NCBI RefSeq assembly: GCF_019703515.2 | Contig: NC_059368.1 | Location: forward strand, 34,498,735 to 34,562,734 | Length of the DNA: 64,000 nucleotides | Source: Myxocyprinus asiaticus | Taxonomy: Eukaryota; Chordata; Actinopteri; Cypriniformes; Catostomidae | Direction of reading: 5' to 3' | Shown here: positions 43,815-54,975 of the stretch, one piece after another | Layout: each line of letters opens with the position of its first letter | Numbering within the stretch: position 1 is the first letter of the stretch | The notes under the pieces: model-generated | Told to the model about the DNA's origin: nothing | Databases searched by the model: none | Seen by the model: only the letters and a program-made list of their open reading frames with translations | Position numbers and translations under genes: made by a program

Positions 43815-45376
43815 CAGTGCATCCGGAAAGTATTCACAGCGCTTCACTTTTTCCACATTTTTTATGTTACAGCCTTATTCCAAAATGGATTAAATTCATT
43901 ATTTTCCTCAAAATTCTACAAACAATACCCCATAATGACAACGTGAAAGAAGTTTGTTTGAAATCTTTGCAAATTTATTAAAAATAAAAAATGAAAAAAT
44001 CATATGTACATAAGTATTCACAGCCTTTGCCATGACACTCAAAATTGAGCTTAGGTGCATCCTGTTTCCACTTATCAACCTTGAGATGTTTCTACAACTT
44101 GACTGGAGTCCACCTGTGGTAAATTCAGTCGATTGGACATGATTTGGAAAGGCACACACCTGTCTATATAAGGTCCCACAGTTAACAGTGCATGTCAGAG
44201 CACAAATCAAGCCATGAAGTCCAAAGAATTGTCTGTAGACCTCCGAGACAGGATTGTATCGAGGCACAGATCTGGGGAAGGGTACAGAAAAATGTCTGCA
44301 GCATTAAAGGTCCCAATGAGCACAATGGCCACCATCATCCGTAAATGGAAGAAGTTTGGAACCACCAGGACTCTTCCTAGAGCTGGCCGCCCGAACCCGA
44401 TGGTCACTCTGACAGAGCTCCAGCGTTTCTCTGTAGAGAGTGGAGAAGCTTCCAGAAGAACAACCATCTCTGCAGCACTCCACCAATCAGGCCTGTATGG
44501 TAGAGTGGCCAGACGGAAGCCACTCCTCAGTAAAAGGCACATGACAGTCCACCTGGAGTTTGCCAAAAGGCACCTGAAGGATTCTCAGACCATGAGAAAC
44601 AAAGATTGAACTCTTTGGCCTGAATGGCAAGCGTCATGTCTGGAGGAAACCAGGCACCGCTCATCACCTGGCCAATACCATCCCTACTGTGAAGCATGGT
44701 GGTGGCAGCATTATGCTGTGGAGATGTTTTCAGCAGCAGGAATTGGGAGACTAGTCAGGATCGAGGGAAATATGAATGCAGCAATGTACAGAGACATCCT
44801 TGATGAAAACCTGCTCCAGAGCGCTCTGGACCTCAGACTGGGGTGAAGGTTCATCTTCCAACAGGACAACGACCCTAAGCACACAGCCAAGATAACAAAG
44901 GAGTGGCTACGGGACAACTCTATGTATGTCCTTGAGTGGCCCAGCCAGAGCCCCGACTTGAACCCGATTGAACATCTCTGGAGAGATCTGAAAATGGCTG
45001 TGCACCGACGCTCCCCATCCAACCTGATGGAGCTTGAGAGGTCCTGCAAAGAAGAATGCGAGAAACTGCCCAAAAATAGGTGGGCCAAGCTTGTAGCATC
45101 ATACTCAAAAAGACTTGAGGCTGTAATTGGTGCCAAAGGTGCTTCAAGAAAGTATTGAGCAAAGGGTGTGAATACTTATGTACGTGTGATTTTTTTCATT
45201 TTTTATTTTTAATAAATTTGCAAAGATTTCAAACAAACTTCTTTCACGTTGTCATTATGGGGTATTGTTTGTAGAATTTTGAGGAAAATAATGAATTTAA
45301 TCCATTTTGGAATAAGGCTGTAACATAACAAAATGTGGAAAAAGTGAAGCGCTGTGAATACTTTCCAGATGCACTG
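43815..45376 (+). mobile_element. Tc1-like transposon with long IR/DR ends, full length
   Basis: It begins CAGTGCATCCGGAAAGTATT and ends with its complement (…CTTTCCAGATGCACTG). TIRs are about 210 bp and TA flanks both sides (43813-43814, 45377-45378). Within the left TIR 'aagtattcacag' occurs at the outer end (about 43828) and again at the inner end (about 44013), mirrored on the right, as in IR/DR elements. The transposase is broken. It is the same family as 15957-16573. Confidence 0.93.
44214..45158 (+). pseudogene. Tc1 transposase, several lesions
   Basis: It starts MKSKELSVDLRDRIVSRHRSG with intact first helix-turn-helix. An apparent in-frame gap follows RAGRP (about 44395), where relatives have about 19 more residues. 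At 44595-44605 a short deletion removes the WSDET segment with the first catalytic Asp and shifts the frame (TGA at 44607-44609). A one-base loss near 44730 returns to the original frame. A TGA at 44844-44846 precedes [14 protein letters not shown] (second Asp) and [17 protein letters not shown] (Glu). The C-terminus ends GASRKY and TGA at 45156-45158. Non-functional. Confidence 0.9.
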
Positions 45377-45378
45377 TA

Positions 45379-46612
45379 TTTTAGACTCGCTCCCCAGCAT
45401 TAGTCGTGGGGGAAAACTGAGCTATAACCCACCTTAAATAGGCAAATTTTAATACCAATTGGCCTCCATAGGAAATGTTTTTTTAAGCAGAAACTATAAT
45501 CCAATCCGTACATAAATTATGACATGTTTGGTCCTCCATACACAAATCATGACCTACTCGATCATCCATGCACGCTAAATCTCGAGTGTCCGATGCATAT
45601 CAATTGGCAGACTCGCTGAAGGGAAGCAAGAGCGTGACCGACGGAGAACTCAAAACACAACCCCTTAACAACGGAAAGACTGCAAAATCAGTGAGTAAAG
45701 AACTAAGACATCTAAAAGAAGCAAGGAGTGTGAATTACGTGCCTCTATTGAACAGGGACAGAGATAGCATTTGCGTCTCTTCACCCCTCAAAGAAAAGAT
45801 GGCCGCACAACCATTTGAGCCCCAGGCTTCAGCACCAATCACGCAAGAGCTCGCCTGCCATGCAACAGTGCTCCAAAAACAGGAGAAAAAGAGAGGCCAG
45901 ACCGTGCCCTGTGCCTCATTACATTTCTGTGAACTCTCAAGGGTGACAAAATAGAAGAAATGAGGTATTTTTAAATAAGTGCCTACCTTTTCCATCGTTT
46001 CCACGATGAAAAACCTCCAAACCAGCATTTCCTTGATGGAAAATGGCTTGCGTGAAAAGTAACGGTGTCAAACTAGGCCGCACACCAGATAAAGAAGCAT
46101 GTCTCGATGACGAGAATGGCGCATCAGTCCGGAGGGAGAGAGAAACACAAGGAAAAGTCCAGTGCCTGTCCTCAATCCTTCTTCTTATGACAAGAGCCAG
46201 AGCCTTAAGGATCATATGGCTCCTTTCAGAGACCGCATGGTTTGAAAGAGTCATGATGAAGCACCATCGGGCCTGTTTAACAATGCGGTTGAATCCACAC
46301 ACGAACTGCTTATTTCCAACGACGTCCTTGTGTTGTCATTCAAAAGGGAGAACATAGTCCTCGCTTCGGTGTCAGTCGCTAGTAACCAACACGAGCTTAG
46401 ACAAATTTGTTTACTAAAGTAAGAAAATCTGTCGAAATGGCGGCAAGCAACCGTCTATATGGATTTCGTGATGCGGCTCCCTATGGGTGTCGCTTCAGCA
46501 CCATCAGCCAATAAATTGGCATGATCGTGTACAGGCTTCAGACCATGTGACTCATTGACATAGTCCCATTTGAGTAATTACTCAACATCAATGTTTCATC
46601 GAAAGAGAACAC
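45379..46612 (-). mobile_element. DIRS second family, other end (5' side)
   Basis: 46430-46612 is the inverted counterpart of 41385-41685: both hold 'gggactatgtca', 'ctgaagcctgta' and 'tttcgatgaaacat'. Between 45480 and 46430 lies degenerate sequence where Gag would be expected on the minus strand. The frame at 45937-46302 is open but I cannot confirm a Gag motif. The + strand frame at 45568-45954 is unrecognised. 45379-45480 still belongs to the tandem-array module. Confidence 0.6.
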
Positions 46613-47267
46613 TGTCAAAATTCAGATTTAGTTTTTTGTTTTTGTTACAGAACAACTGGCAAGGTTCTGTTTTCTGAGTGAGATTTCAGAGTCCTTGTTC
46701 AGAAAATGAAGATTTTTGGGGAGCAAAAGCTGCAAATCAAATAAAGGATGCAAAATCTAAAGAGGAAAGAAAGTCTTGGCGGTTGGAGGAATCCTCAGAC
46801 AACCTGTCCTCATGGATCCTCATAAGCCCAGGGTGGAGGTGATACTTGGCTGGGGTCACAGCTGTCCCTCTTTGCTGTTTGATGATGGAGACTGCTTGGC
46901 CTGGCTGAGTTTCACAGGCTCATGTGGCCATTTTGACACAAGATGAGTTGTTCAGGAGCTGCTGCACAGATGGCTGATTGGAAACAACTTTTTGTAGCAT
47001 TCTGTATTTCTGTGCAGGAAAGAGATGTCTGACGTGTGATCCTAATAATCAAGTCTCGTTTTATTTTGCCCTCTTTTTTGGCCTCTTTCTGTTTCTTGAA
47101 ATATACTCAACTTCAAGTATATTGTTTCTTCCTTCAGCCTTTGAAAGAGGGGTTCAGTGCTAATTTGTGCTTTGTTCTAAGAAAGATTAGTAATATATGT
47201 CATCATTTATGCACCCTCATGTTTGCACAATAAATTCCCACATATTTTATGTAGATTAGTTAATAGG
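46613..47267. other. No gene recognised
   Basis: The sequence has moderate GC content and no domain-like frame. Confidence 0.4.
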
Positions 47268-47455
47268 CAAGATGGTAACAGAAACACTAGGAGGATAGCA
47301 AATGGTAACTACAGAATTTATTTTAGAAGAACTAATTGTGGACAAAGGGCTTTTTCTGTAAAAGGCTCTCAGCTTTGGAATACATTGCCAAATTAAATAA
47401 AAAAGTCGGTCAATATTTTTCTCCATTAAACTGTTGAACAATTTTAAATATAATT
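47268..47455 (+). pseudogene. C-terminal remnant of a LINE reverse transcriptase
   Basis: The frame reads TRRIANGNYRIYFRRTNCGQRAFSVKGSQLWNTLPN before a stop. The pattern RTN.GQ.AFS..G..LWNTLP with an upstream basic run is the characteristic tail of CR1/L2-group LINE proteins. Only about 60 residues are left and no RT core is present. Confidence 0.5.
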
Positions 47456-48624
47456 AATACTCCAAATATTATTTAAAAAAAGAGGATATCTGGAGCAGAT
47501 GGATACAAAGTTTCATTTCACCTCAGGCCACACCCTTGCATGCTTCGTCCCTCTCTTGCTCGTGGCACACGCAGAAAAATGTCCTCTTGCAAGATGAGCA
47601 GAGTAAAATTACTTTGGTGGTGGTGCGGGAAGTGGATTTTCTAAACGTTTGCTTGAAAGTCGCTATGGATGTTTTCACATTTGAGTCTTCTTTAAATTTG
47701 TTCATGCTTGTAAGTTATTTTCCCACCGAGTGGGCTTTTTCAAGCGCAAGATTATAGCCTTAGGTAAGTCAGGTCCTGTCATTCACCGGACTGGACCATA
47801 TTGACGTTAATTTTGCTCATAAAAGAATGTATGCTTTTGATTAAGTAGCCTAGAAAATGACAATTTTAGGCTAGGTATGCAATTTTTTTTTTACCCTGTT
47901 TATCAAGAAGGCTATTTTCAACAATGTGCCTATTGCTTAACGAGTTAAACTATCTTTTAATCTGTGTGCACGTCATGTTTAAGACAGTATATTTGGTTCA
48001 TTGTACATTTCTCACAGGCCTATTTTTTCTGTCCTATAGCTTTTTACATGTTATTGGTTAACATTCTTTACCGAACAGCTGTCATATTATATCAATGGCT
48101 AATGCACGTAGTGAAGTACATGCAACTTTTCAGAACATTTTTTTTTCTCTCTCTCTCTCTCTCTCTCTCGTAGATTTGGCTTACCTGTTAATTATTTTCC
48201 ACCATGTCCTGACTGTTTTAATATGTTAAGTAACTTTTACTTGGTGAATTATGTTTAAAACATAATTTGCTCTATTGGTCCTGCACTTTTCATTCAATTG
48301 TTTTCAATAAATATGCTTGTATACACAAATGTTGATTCATTGAATGCATGTCATGGTCTATATTTAATGTGCAATGATCATAATGCAAGGCATGCACGTC
48401 GCAGATAAATGCCCCTTTTTATCAGAATTTAGTGTCTGATTTAGCTGTTGAAATAGATTAAATGTTTTAAATAGGTTGCATAAAACACAATGTTTTTTGA
48501 CTGTTTTCTGAAGGTTTCTTACTTTTTAGACTAGTCAGCTCCAAAATGTTCATTTAAACGTCAGTGAAATTAGTCATTCCTCACACCCCTAATACAAACA
48601 TGTTGTTCCAAACTTGTATTGTAA

Positions 48625-48687
<63 letters not shown>

Positions 48688-51101
48688 GAACACAAAAAGA
48701 GAAATGTTGAAGATTGTATGGATACACTCTGTATAATTAAAGTGAATGTGGACTTGATTGGGGTCTGTCCGACAGAATTCAAAATTTAAGATGATTTTCA
48801 CTGAATCTTCCCCTACTGCAAGAGCTCCCGTGTACAGCTGTTGGGTATAAATGTGAGGCTGGATTTAGTTACTCAAGTTTTTTTTTTTTTTTTTTTTTTA
48901 AAACATTCGGTACCAATCATATTCTGATAAAATGGCAAAGCTAACACTGGTATGAACAATGAAAAGCCTACAAGCCCACACTGCATGCTCAGTCTAACTC
49001 TCACATATATTGAACGAGTAAAAACTTGGACATTATAATATTATCTGGTATGTCTGGGTATTTTGCATTGCATGTTATGACAAACACAGAGCATGACTGG
49101 TAGAAAGGGCAGATCATTTATTCTGAGCTGCCTTATCATATTTATTGCCATCAGATTCATTTTTTTTACACACTATACATCTCATTTCTTCAGTTTCATG
49201 AAGTAATTGGCTCCACTGCATGTAAACCACCATCCTTGACCTGAACTTAATTAGACTAGAGTGAAGCGTTGCTTTCTCTATGTAAATTTCTTTAAATTAT
49301 TTGTCAGATGTACTCCACATGACCAACAGCACTCACTAATTGTGGTTTGACATTAGAATCAACAACACTGCCAGAAACAAATCGCTTTGACAAATAAACC
49401 ATGCCTAGGTGTTGAGAAACCAAATTAAGTATAGCCTCTTGGCAACAACACAGGAAAAAACAAATCATAGCTCAGAGATTACAATATTTATCACATTGTA
49501 AATGTAGCTGTAACCGTGTGGTGAATAAAAGTTAGTACATTAAGATTCTCTTATGACTTGAGTTTTTTATTTTATTTTTTATGCATGCTATGTAATATCA
49601 GCTGTTATGAAACAATACAGTATGGAATGCAATATCTGGGCAACTACTTCCAACACACTGCTCTGTTTAGTGTCTGCTTTATCAGATCTGTCATAATAAT
49701 AAATGGTGATGTCCGATCTGTTGTAACTTTTGGTTTGTGCTCCATGCTGTAAAGCTCAACACCAGTTTACACAATCACACTAAATTCTGACCTCGTCAAT
49801 GCCTCTGTTTCTATGGATACACTTGAGATGCACTAAACTAACCTTAAAAGACAACACAGATTGCAGCACACACAAGGATCAATTAAGCTCCACAATGTTT
49901 AGTTTGTGAAAACTTAAGCTATTTATGAAAAGCATCTCACAAGGAAAAATGCAATGGAATGCCCCCTGAAGTTGGACTTCCAACTTGGAAACTTCTGTGG
50001 AAATCTTCAACTTCAACAAAGTTAATAATAAACATTCATTAATATCAAATAATATCAATCAATGAGTGCCTACATTACATGATATTAAAGCTTGTTTCAA
50101 AAACTTTTGCTGAGACAGGTGTTAAAAACATGATAAAATTGTACTTTCTTTTGCATGCATAGCAATCTGATCGATCAACATGCATGAAGTCAGTCATTCC
50201 TGCAAAAACACCACTTCACCACTTGCCTTTTGCATACTTTTTTGCACAATTCACAAACAAAACTGAGGATTAAATGCTTCATCAACAGTTCTTCTAATTG
50301 CAGTTGGCCTCATTCTGAGCATGAGGTGCCACATTCGCTTTTCATTAACAAAGAGGTTACTGTGTCAAAGACAAGGTGATGATAAATTACCCTTAAAGTG
50401 TCCACTCAATCAAGTTTAATCAGATGTCATTACTGACCAGAGCTAATGCTAAATTCAAAGCAGCATTTCATTTTTGTTACCTTTAAAGGTGATGTGTGTA
50501 ATTGTTGATGTTTGATTACTATAAGTAACCTATTCGTACATTGATTTCCCTTATAAGTGTGAACACTGTGGCTCTGTGATGCTATCAAAACATTGCTGTA
50601 TGTTTGAGTGTCCTGTCTGTCCGATACAGCAATATAGGCACAACCAAGGGGGAGTGTTTAAGGAAACCTGCAGTCCCATTTGGTTGCAATAGTGGCACAA
50701 AATTAAAGTGTTGTTAGTTGGTTTTGACCATCCAAAATGGGCAAATCTGACTACATCCACAAACGAATGTCCTAAATGTGCATTTAACATTAAAAAGTTG
50801 CCTATCCACAATATGGAATATTCTTTTCAGGCCCACAACTAACTGAAACAATGCAATTTTGATCTCGCTCAGGGACATCATGAATTCACAGCTGACCTCT
50901 GTGCTGATTCTCATGTGGTAGCTCTGTTCAGCAGTTCCATTATAGCACTGTGCCAGGGGAAAATGTTACTATAAAGAGTTCTTACAGGCAGGGAATACAA
51001 TCTCAGGGAGGATCTAGAGGCCCCTGAATGCCAGTAATAACTTTTGATAAAATCTGATTCAGAGCCAGAGTCGGACATAGCATACAGATTAAATTTACAA
51101 A
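47456..51101. other. No gene recognised; microsatellites only
   Basis: A TC tract (48149-48169), a TG tract (48627-48683) and a poly-T run (48879-48900) are clear. 'cctttaaaggtgatgtgtgt' at about 50481 resembles the start of a fish non-autonomous element, but its partner end was not found. No coding region could be supported. Confidence 0.45.
48627..48683. repeat. TG microsatellite
   Basis: About 28 TG units. The apparent THTHTH frames are artefacts. Confidence 0.95.
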
Positions 51102-51520
51102 ACGTCCTGGTTACTTGCGTAACCTCCATTCCCTGATGGAGGGAACGAGACATTATGTGGATGTAGTGACACTAGGGGTCACTCTTGGGAGCCCGAAACA
51201 CCTCTGGTCTTTGATAAAAGGCCAATGAAAATTGGCTAGTGGTATTTGCATACCACTCCCCAGAACAAACGGGTATAAAAGGAACTGGTATGCAACCACT
51301 CATTCAGGTTTTGTGCTGAGGAGCCGAGACAAGGTCCCGGCCATTTCAGCGGGTAGTCCAGCAATGTGGCAGGAGGGACACAATGTCTCGTTCCCTCCAT
51401 CAGGGAATGGAGGTTACGCAAGTAACCAGGACGTTCCCTGTCTGTCACTCACTCGACGTTGTGTCAATGTAGTGACACTTGGGGTCCCTGTAAGAAACGC
51501 CACAACTGGCTGAACTGTGT
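51102..51520 (+). mobile_element. Isolated DIRS terminal unit
   Basis: The unit carries the same inverted arms as at 23816-24146 (GTCCTGGTTACTTGCGTAAC at 51106 and its complement near 51430-51450). Inside are the repeated 'ttccctccatcagggaatgg' dyads and a TATA box (TATAAAA, 51274-51280). A tail of about 70 bp (cgttccctgtctgtcactca...) follows. No DIRS coding sequence adjoins on either side, so it stands alone. It is the opposite orientation to the long copies. Confidence 0.72.
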
Positions 51521-51529
51521 TACATTAAC

Positions 51530-53203
51530 TGGTGGTGTGTGTTGGGCCTCATGTAGTCAAATAGAAGACAAAGGCAGGCCTAACACAGTCGTAAAACCTA
51601 ACTCAGGCCCCCACATACCAAGTCATAAATTTTACTGATAAAAATCGCGCCAAAATCAAACAAAGGGAGTCCAAAACAGACTACAAATCCCATGAAGCCT
51701 TGCTCACTAAAGGATCGAACTCTCAACTCCTATTGGATGAGGCACACAGCAGAATGCACCTCAACCATGACATCATCAGGAGTAGAAATACCTCTGAAAT
51801 GCTTCCGGGATTTGCTTCCAGCAACTTTGCTCGCTGTGTGTAGACGCAGCTCATCGCTGCTCTCAGGTGCAGCCTCGTGGCACAAGGAAGTAATGTCCGA
51901 CTTGAAACTGTGGCCATACAATCTCCATCTCGCTGGATGAGTTGAGATTATTCTGTGTTCCACCGAACACTATAACAGATCCGAAGGAGACCGCCGAGCA
52001 ATCCGCATCTTCATCCATTTGCCTGCAGAAGTGAAGAGAAAAGATTTCTTCAATCAAGTCAATGTCGCTGATTTCTCTGCCAGCCCGCCGAGAATCAGCA
52101 GCCATACCGCCCGCCGACAGAGCGAGGAAACGGCCTCCAGTCATCACCCGAGCCTCGAGAAAATGAGTCTGAGTCAAACGACAGATGAACACACATTCTG
52201 CATCCTCATGTGATTCAAGTAAGAGGTTTACGTCTGGGCAGAGATAGAATATTATAGTGTGTTATTCTTGTGTACCAAGGTTATTGCTTGTACAGTTTAC
52301 GGACCGCCATGTCCGCTCATTATTAATACTCAGGGTATTAATTATCACGAATTTGATTTGCTGTATTGTGGTCCAACCGCACTGGACTGTTGTGCATTTT
52401 TGCCATCGCGGGTGAGACCTGCAAACTGAGTTTATCCATTAAAGAATCAAAGAACGCGGGACGGTTTACGAGCCGTCCACTGCGTCTCTGAGTGATAAAC
52501 TAACAGCTGCTTCCTCTCCCACGATCGCAAAACTGGCTTTGGGGCCGTCAATTTATTCTCTCTCTCTCTCTTGTACTAACCACACACACACACACCCGTG
52601 CGCGCGATTCCTCACAAACTTTTTCGGACACATTTTTGGCTAGTAAGCTCAGCTTTGTCCCTAAGCTATCATATAAGCGGATACACGCGGTAACTGGTAG
52701 ACGCCATTGACTGGTTTCTCTCCGCCCACATTCTCACCCATATTCTCTGACCAGAAGTCTCACGTTACATACTCTCCACGAGAGTCACGTCCGCCATTTT
52801 GTGCGCGTCCCTTCTTACACACACACACACACACACACATACACTCACTCTCTCACACACACACACCCTTATGTTTTATAGGATTATTTTGATTTCCGTA
52901 TCTAATCATATCACTGTTTAGTTTGTAGTTGTAAGTCGGAAGTTTATTGACTGCATTGTATTAATTATTAATTGATATTACTGCGTAAATAAACTTTGTT
53001 ATATTACAAAGATAAGTGTTTTGGTTTGTTTTGCATACACCTGTGTCATGCTGACGGGATGTCAGTGCTCAGATTCAAGCCTTCATTCATTGTTTTTTTT
53101 CCCGAAAATCGATATTCTTCGGATGTCGATTTTCTTAAGAAAACAATCTAATATTGAGACTGTTATATTATCTGGTTATTAGTCCCTGATTCCAGGGTGG
53201 TGC
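51530..53203 (+). mobile_element. Candidate long LTR (about 1.7 kb)
   Basis: A region unlike its AT-rich surroundings, with CpG-rich parts (51950-52820), a TATA-like 'catataagcgg' (about 52670) and AATAAA (about 52988) in LTR order. After 'gattcca ggg' comes TGGTGCCCCGTC (53204), which looks like a primer-binding site starting TGG. It would be the 5' LTR of a + strand retroelement whose body was lost. There is no second copy in the window, so this is a hypothesis. Short frames inside show no known domain. Confidence 0.4.
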
Positions 53204-53620
53204 CCCGTCAAAATTAATCCTTATTAATATTCTATTGATTTTTGATAATTATCTTTGATGATTGTTGAATTTGAATGATCAATAAGCTAGTGTTAATTTT
53301 AATTAATGTTTCATTGATGTTAACAATTAATGATTATCTTTGATAATTGTTGATTTAAAGGTTTAGAAAAAGCTAACATTGATTCTCATCAAGGTTCTAT
53401 TGATTTTAATAACTAATAATTATCTTTGATAATTATTAATTATTGCTGATAACCAAACCCGCTCCTAAACATAGCGCACTACATTTACTGGAGCCCCATA
53501 TGAGGTTTTAATGAGTTAGATTCAATTAATTAATTTAAATATTAATTAATAACTAAAGAAATAATTACCAATTATTTATGATAGTAACACTGATCTAAAC
53601 AACCAGTAAAGCCCTACATG
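53204..53620 (+). other. Leader-like AT-rich segment with three palindrome-bearing repeats
   Basis: It follows the primer-binding-like TGGTGCCCCGTC. Between 53228 and 53455 three imperfect copies of about 75 bp each contain ATTATC-TTT-GATAAT (the first with one mismatch). No coding frame. The segment ends where DIRS copy 2 begins. Confidence 0.5.
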
Positions 53621-53956
53621 TGTGCCTCGCAGCCAGAGCACCAGGCCGACACGTAACCTCCCCCAACGCTGTTATGAGTGTCGAACGGCCCTTCGGGGAC
53701 AAGTCGACTGCCCAAAAGATAGAGACAGACTAGCCCAGACGTGGCCTCTTATTCTCTTTTTTTTTTTTTTTTCTCCCTAAAAAAACAGTGAAATTTGTTA
53801 ACCAACTGGGGCCACCAGGTCTACGTCGGGGTGGGGGGGGGATGTCACTCCCAAGTGGAAGACACCGCAGAGACCACACCCCGCCCACACGTCTTCAGCT
53901 CAGGGGAGGTGAAAGGCACTATGTGCAAGTGATACACCCGGCCAGCTGTCCTGGAC

Positions 53957-54975
53957 TTACCTGCTTGTGACTGCCACTACACGGGATGAAACCGGTTCCA
54001 CCCGGAGAATGTAGAACCTCGCAAACGTGTTGGGTGTTGCCCAGCCCACTGCTCTGCAAATGTCTGTTAGAGAGGTGCCACTGGTCAAGGCCAAGGAGGC
54101 CGCCACACTCCTGGTAGAATGGGCTCGTAGCCCTACTGGGGGCGGCACATCCTGAGCGTGATATGCCATTGCTATGACGTCAATGAGCCAGTGGGCGATC
54201 CTCTGCTTGGAGACAGTGCTTCCTTTCCGCTGTCCACCAAAACAGACAAAGAGCTGCTCAGAGACTCTAAAGCTCTGCGTTTGATCCAAATAGATGCATA
54301 AAGTGTGCACCAGACACAGCAACATCAGGGTTGGGTCTGCCTCCTCCTGGGGCAGCGCTTGCAGGTTCACCACCTGATCCTTAGAAGGGGTCGTGGGAAC
54401 CTTGGGCACATAGCCCGGTTGGGGTCTCAGGATCACGTGAGAGTAGCCCGGACCAAACTCCAGGCACGTTTTGCTGACAGAGAACGTACCCTTTTGATGG
54501 AAGTGAGCGCAGTCAGGAGGGCAGTCTTCAAAGAGAGTGCCTTAAGCTCAGCTGACTGCAGGGGCTCAAAGGGGGCTCCCTGTAAACCCTGAAGAACTAC
54601 AGAGAGGTCCCATGAGGGAATGAGGTGCGGTCTGAAGGGATTCAACCTCCTGGCATCTCTCAGGAACCTGATGATCAGGTCGTGCTTCCCTAAGGACTTA
54701 CCATCCACTGTGTCGTGGTGTGCCGCTATAGCGGCTACATACACCTTCAAGGTGAAGGGGAACAGCCGCCCTTCCAACCTCTCCTGCAGGAAGGAAAGCA
54801 CCGATCCGACTGCGCATCTCTGGGGGTCTTCACGTCGGGAAGAACACCACTTAGTGAACAGATGCCACTTCAAGGCACACAAGCACCTCATAGAGGGGGC
54901 CCTAGTCTGAGTGATTGTGTCCACCTCCATGGGTGATAGGCCACTTAAGTCTTCCGTGTCTCGTCCAGGGGCCAA
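53957..54975 (-). pseudogene. DIRS tyrosine recombinase, one frameshift
   Basis: The start overlaps the end of RNase H by about 30 bp. The first part (54975-about 54490) reads ALKWHLFTKWCSSRREDPQR, then LKVYVAAIAAHHDTVDG, then LLTALTSIKRVRSL, holding the first catalytic Arg region. A frameshift near 54490 moves to the frame ending at 53957: MILRPQPGYVPKVPTTP, SEQLFVCFGGQRKG, LRAHSTRSVAASLALTSG (HxxR), ICRAVGWATPNTFARFYI (Trp and nucleophilic Tyr). All catalytic residues of the phage-integrase fold can be seen; only the frame is broken. The enzyme would integrate circular element DNA by recombination, without a TSD. Confidence 0.9.

Noticed and set aside
45568..45954. 128-residue + strand frame in the second DIRS family
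   Set aside because: It is open and GC-balanced, but no motif is recognised and it lies in the degenerate Gag region. Not called as a gene.
47536..47757. Possible hAT C-terminus (PTEWAFSSARL)
   Set aside because: Only a handful of residues resemble the hAT dimerisation motif and the frame ends at once; too weak to call.
51863..52192. 109-residue minus-strand frame and 64-residue + strand frame in the candidate LTR
   Set aside because: Both fall in CpG-rich sequence where stops are rare by chance, and neither shows a known domain.
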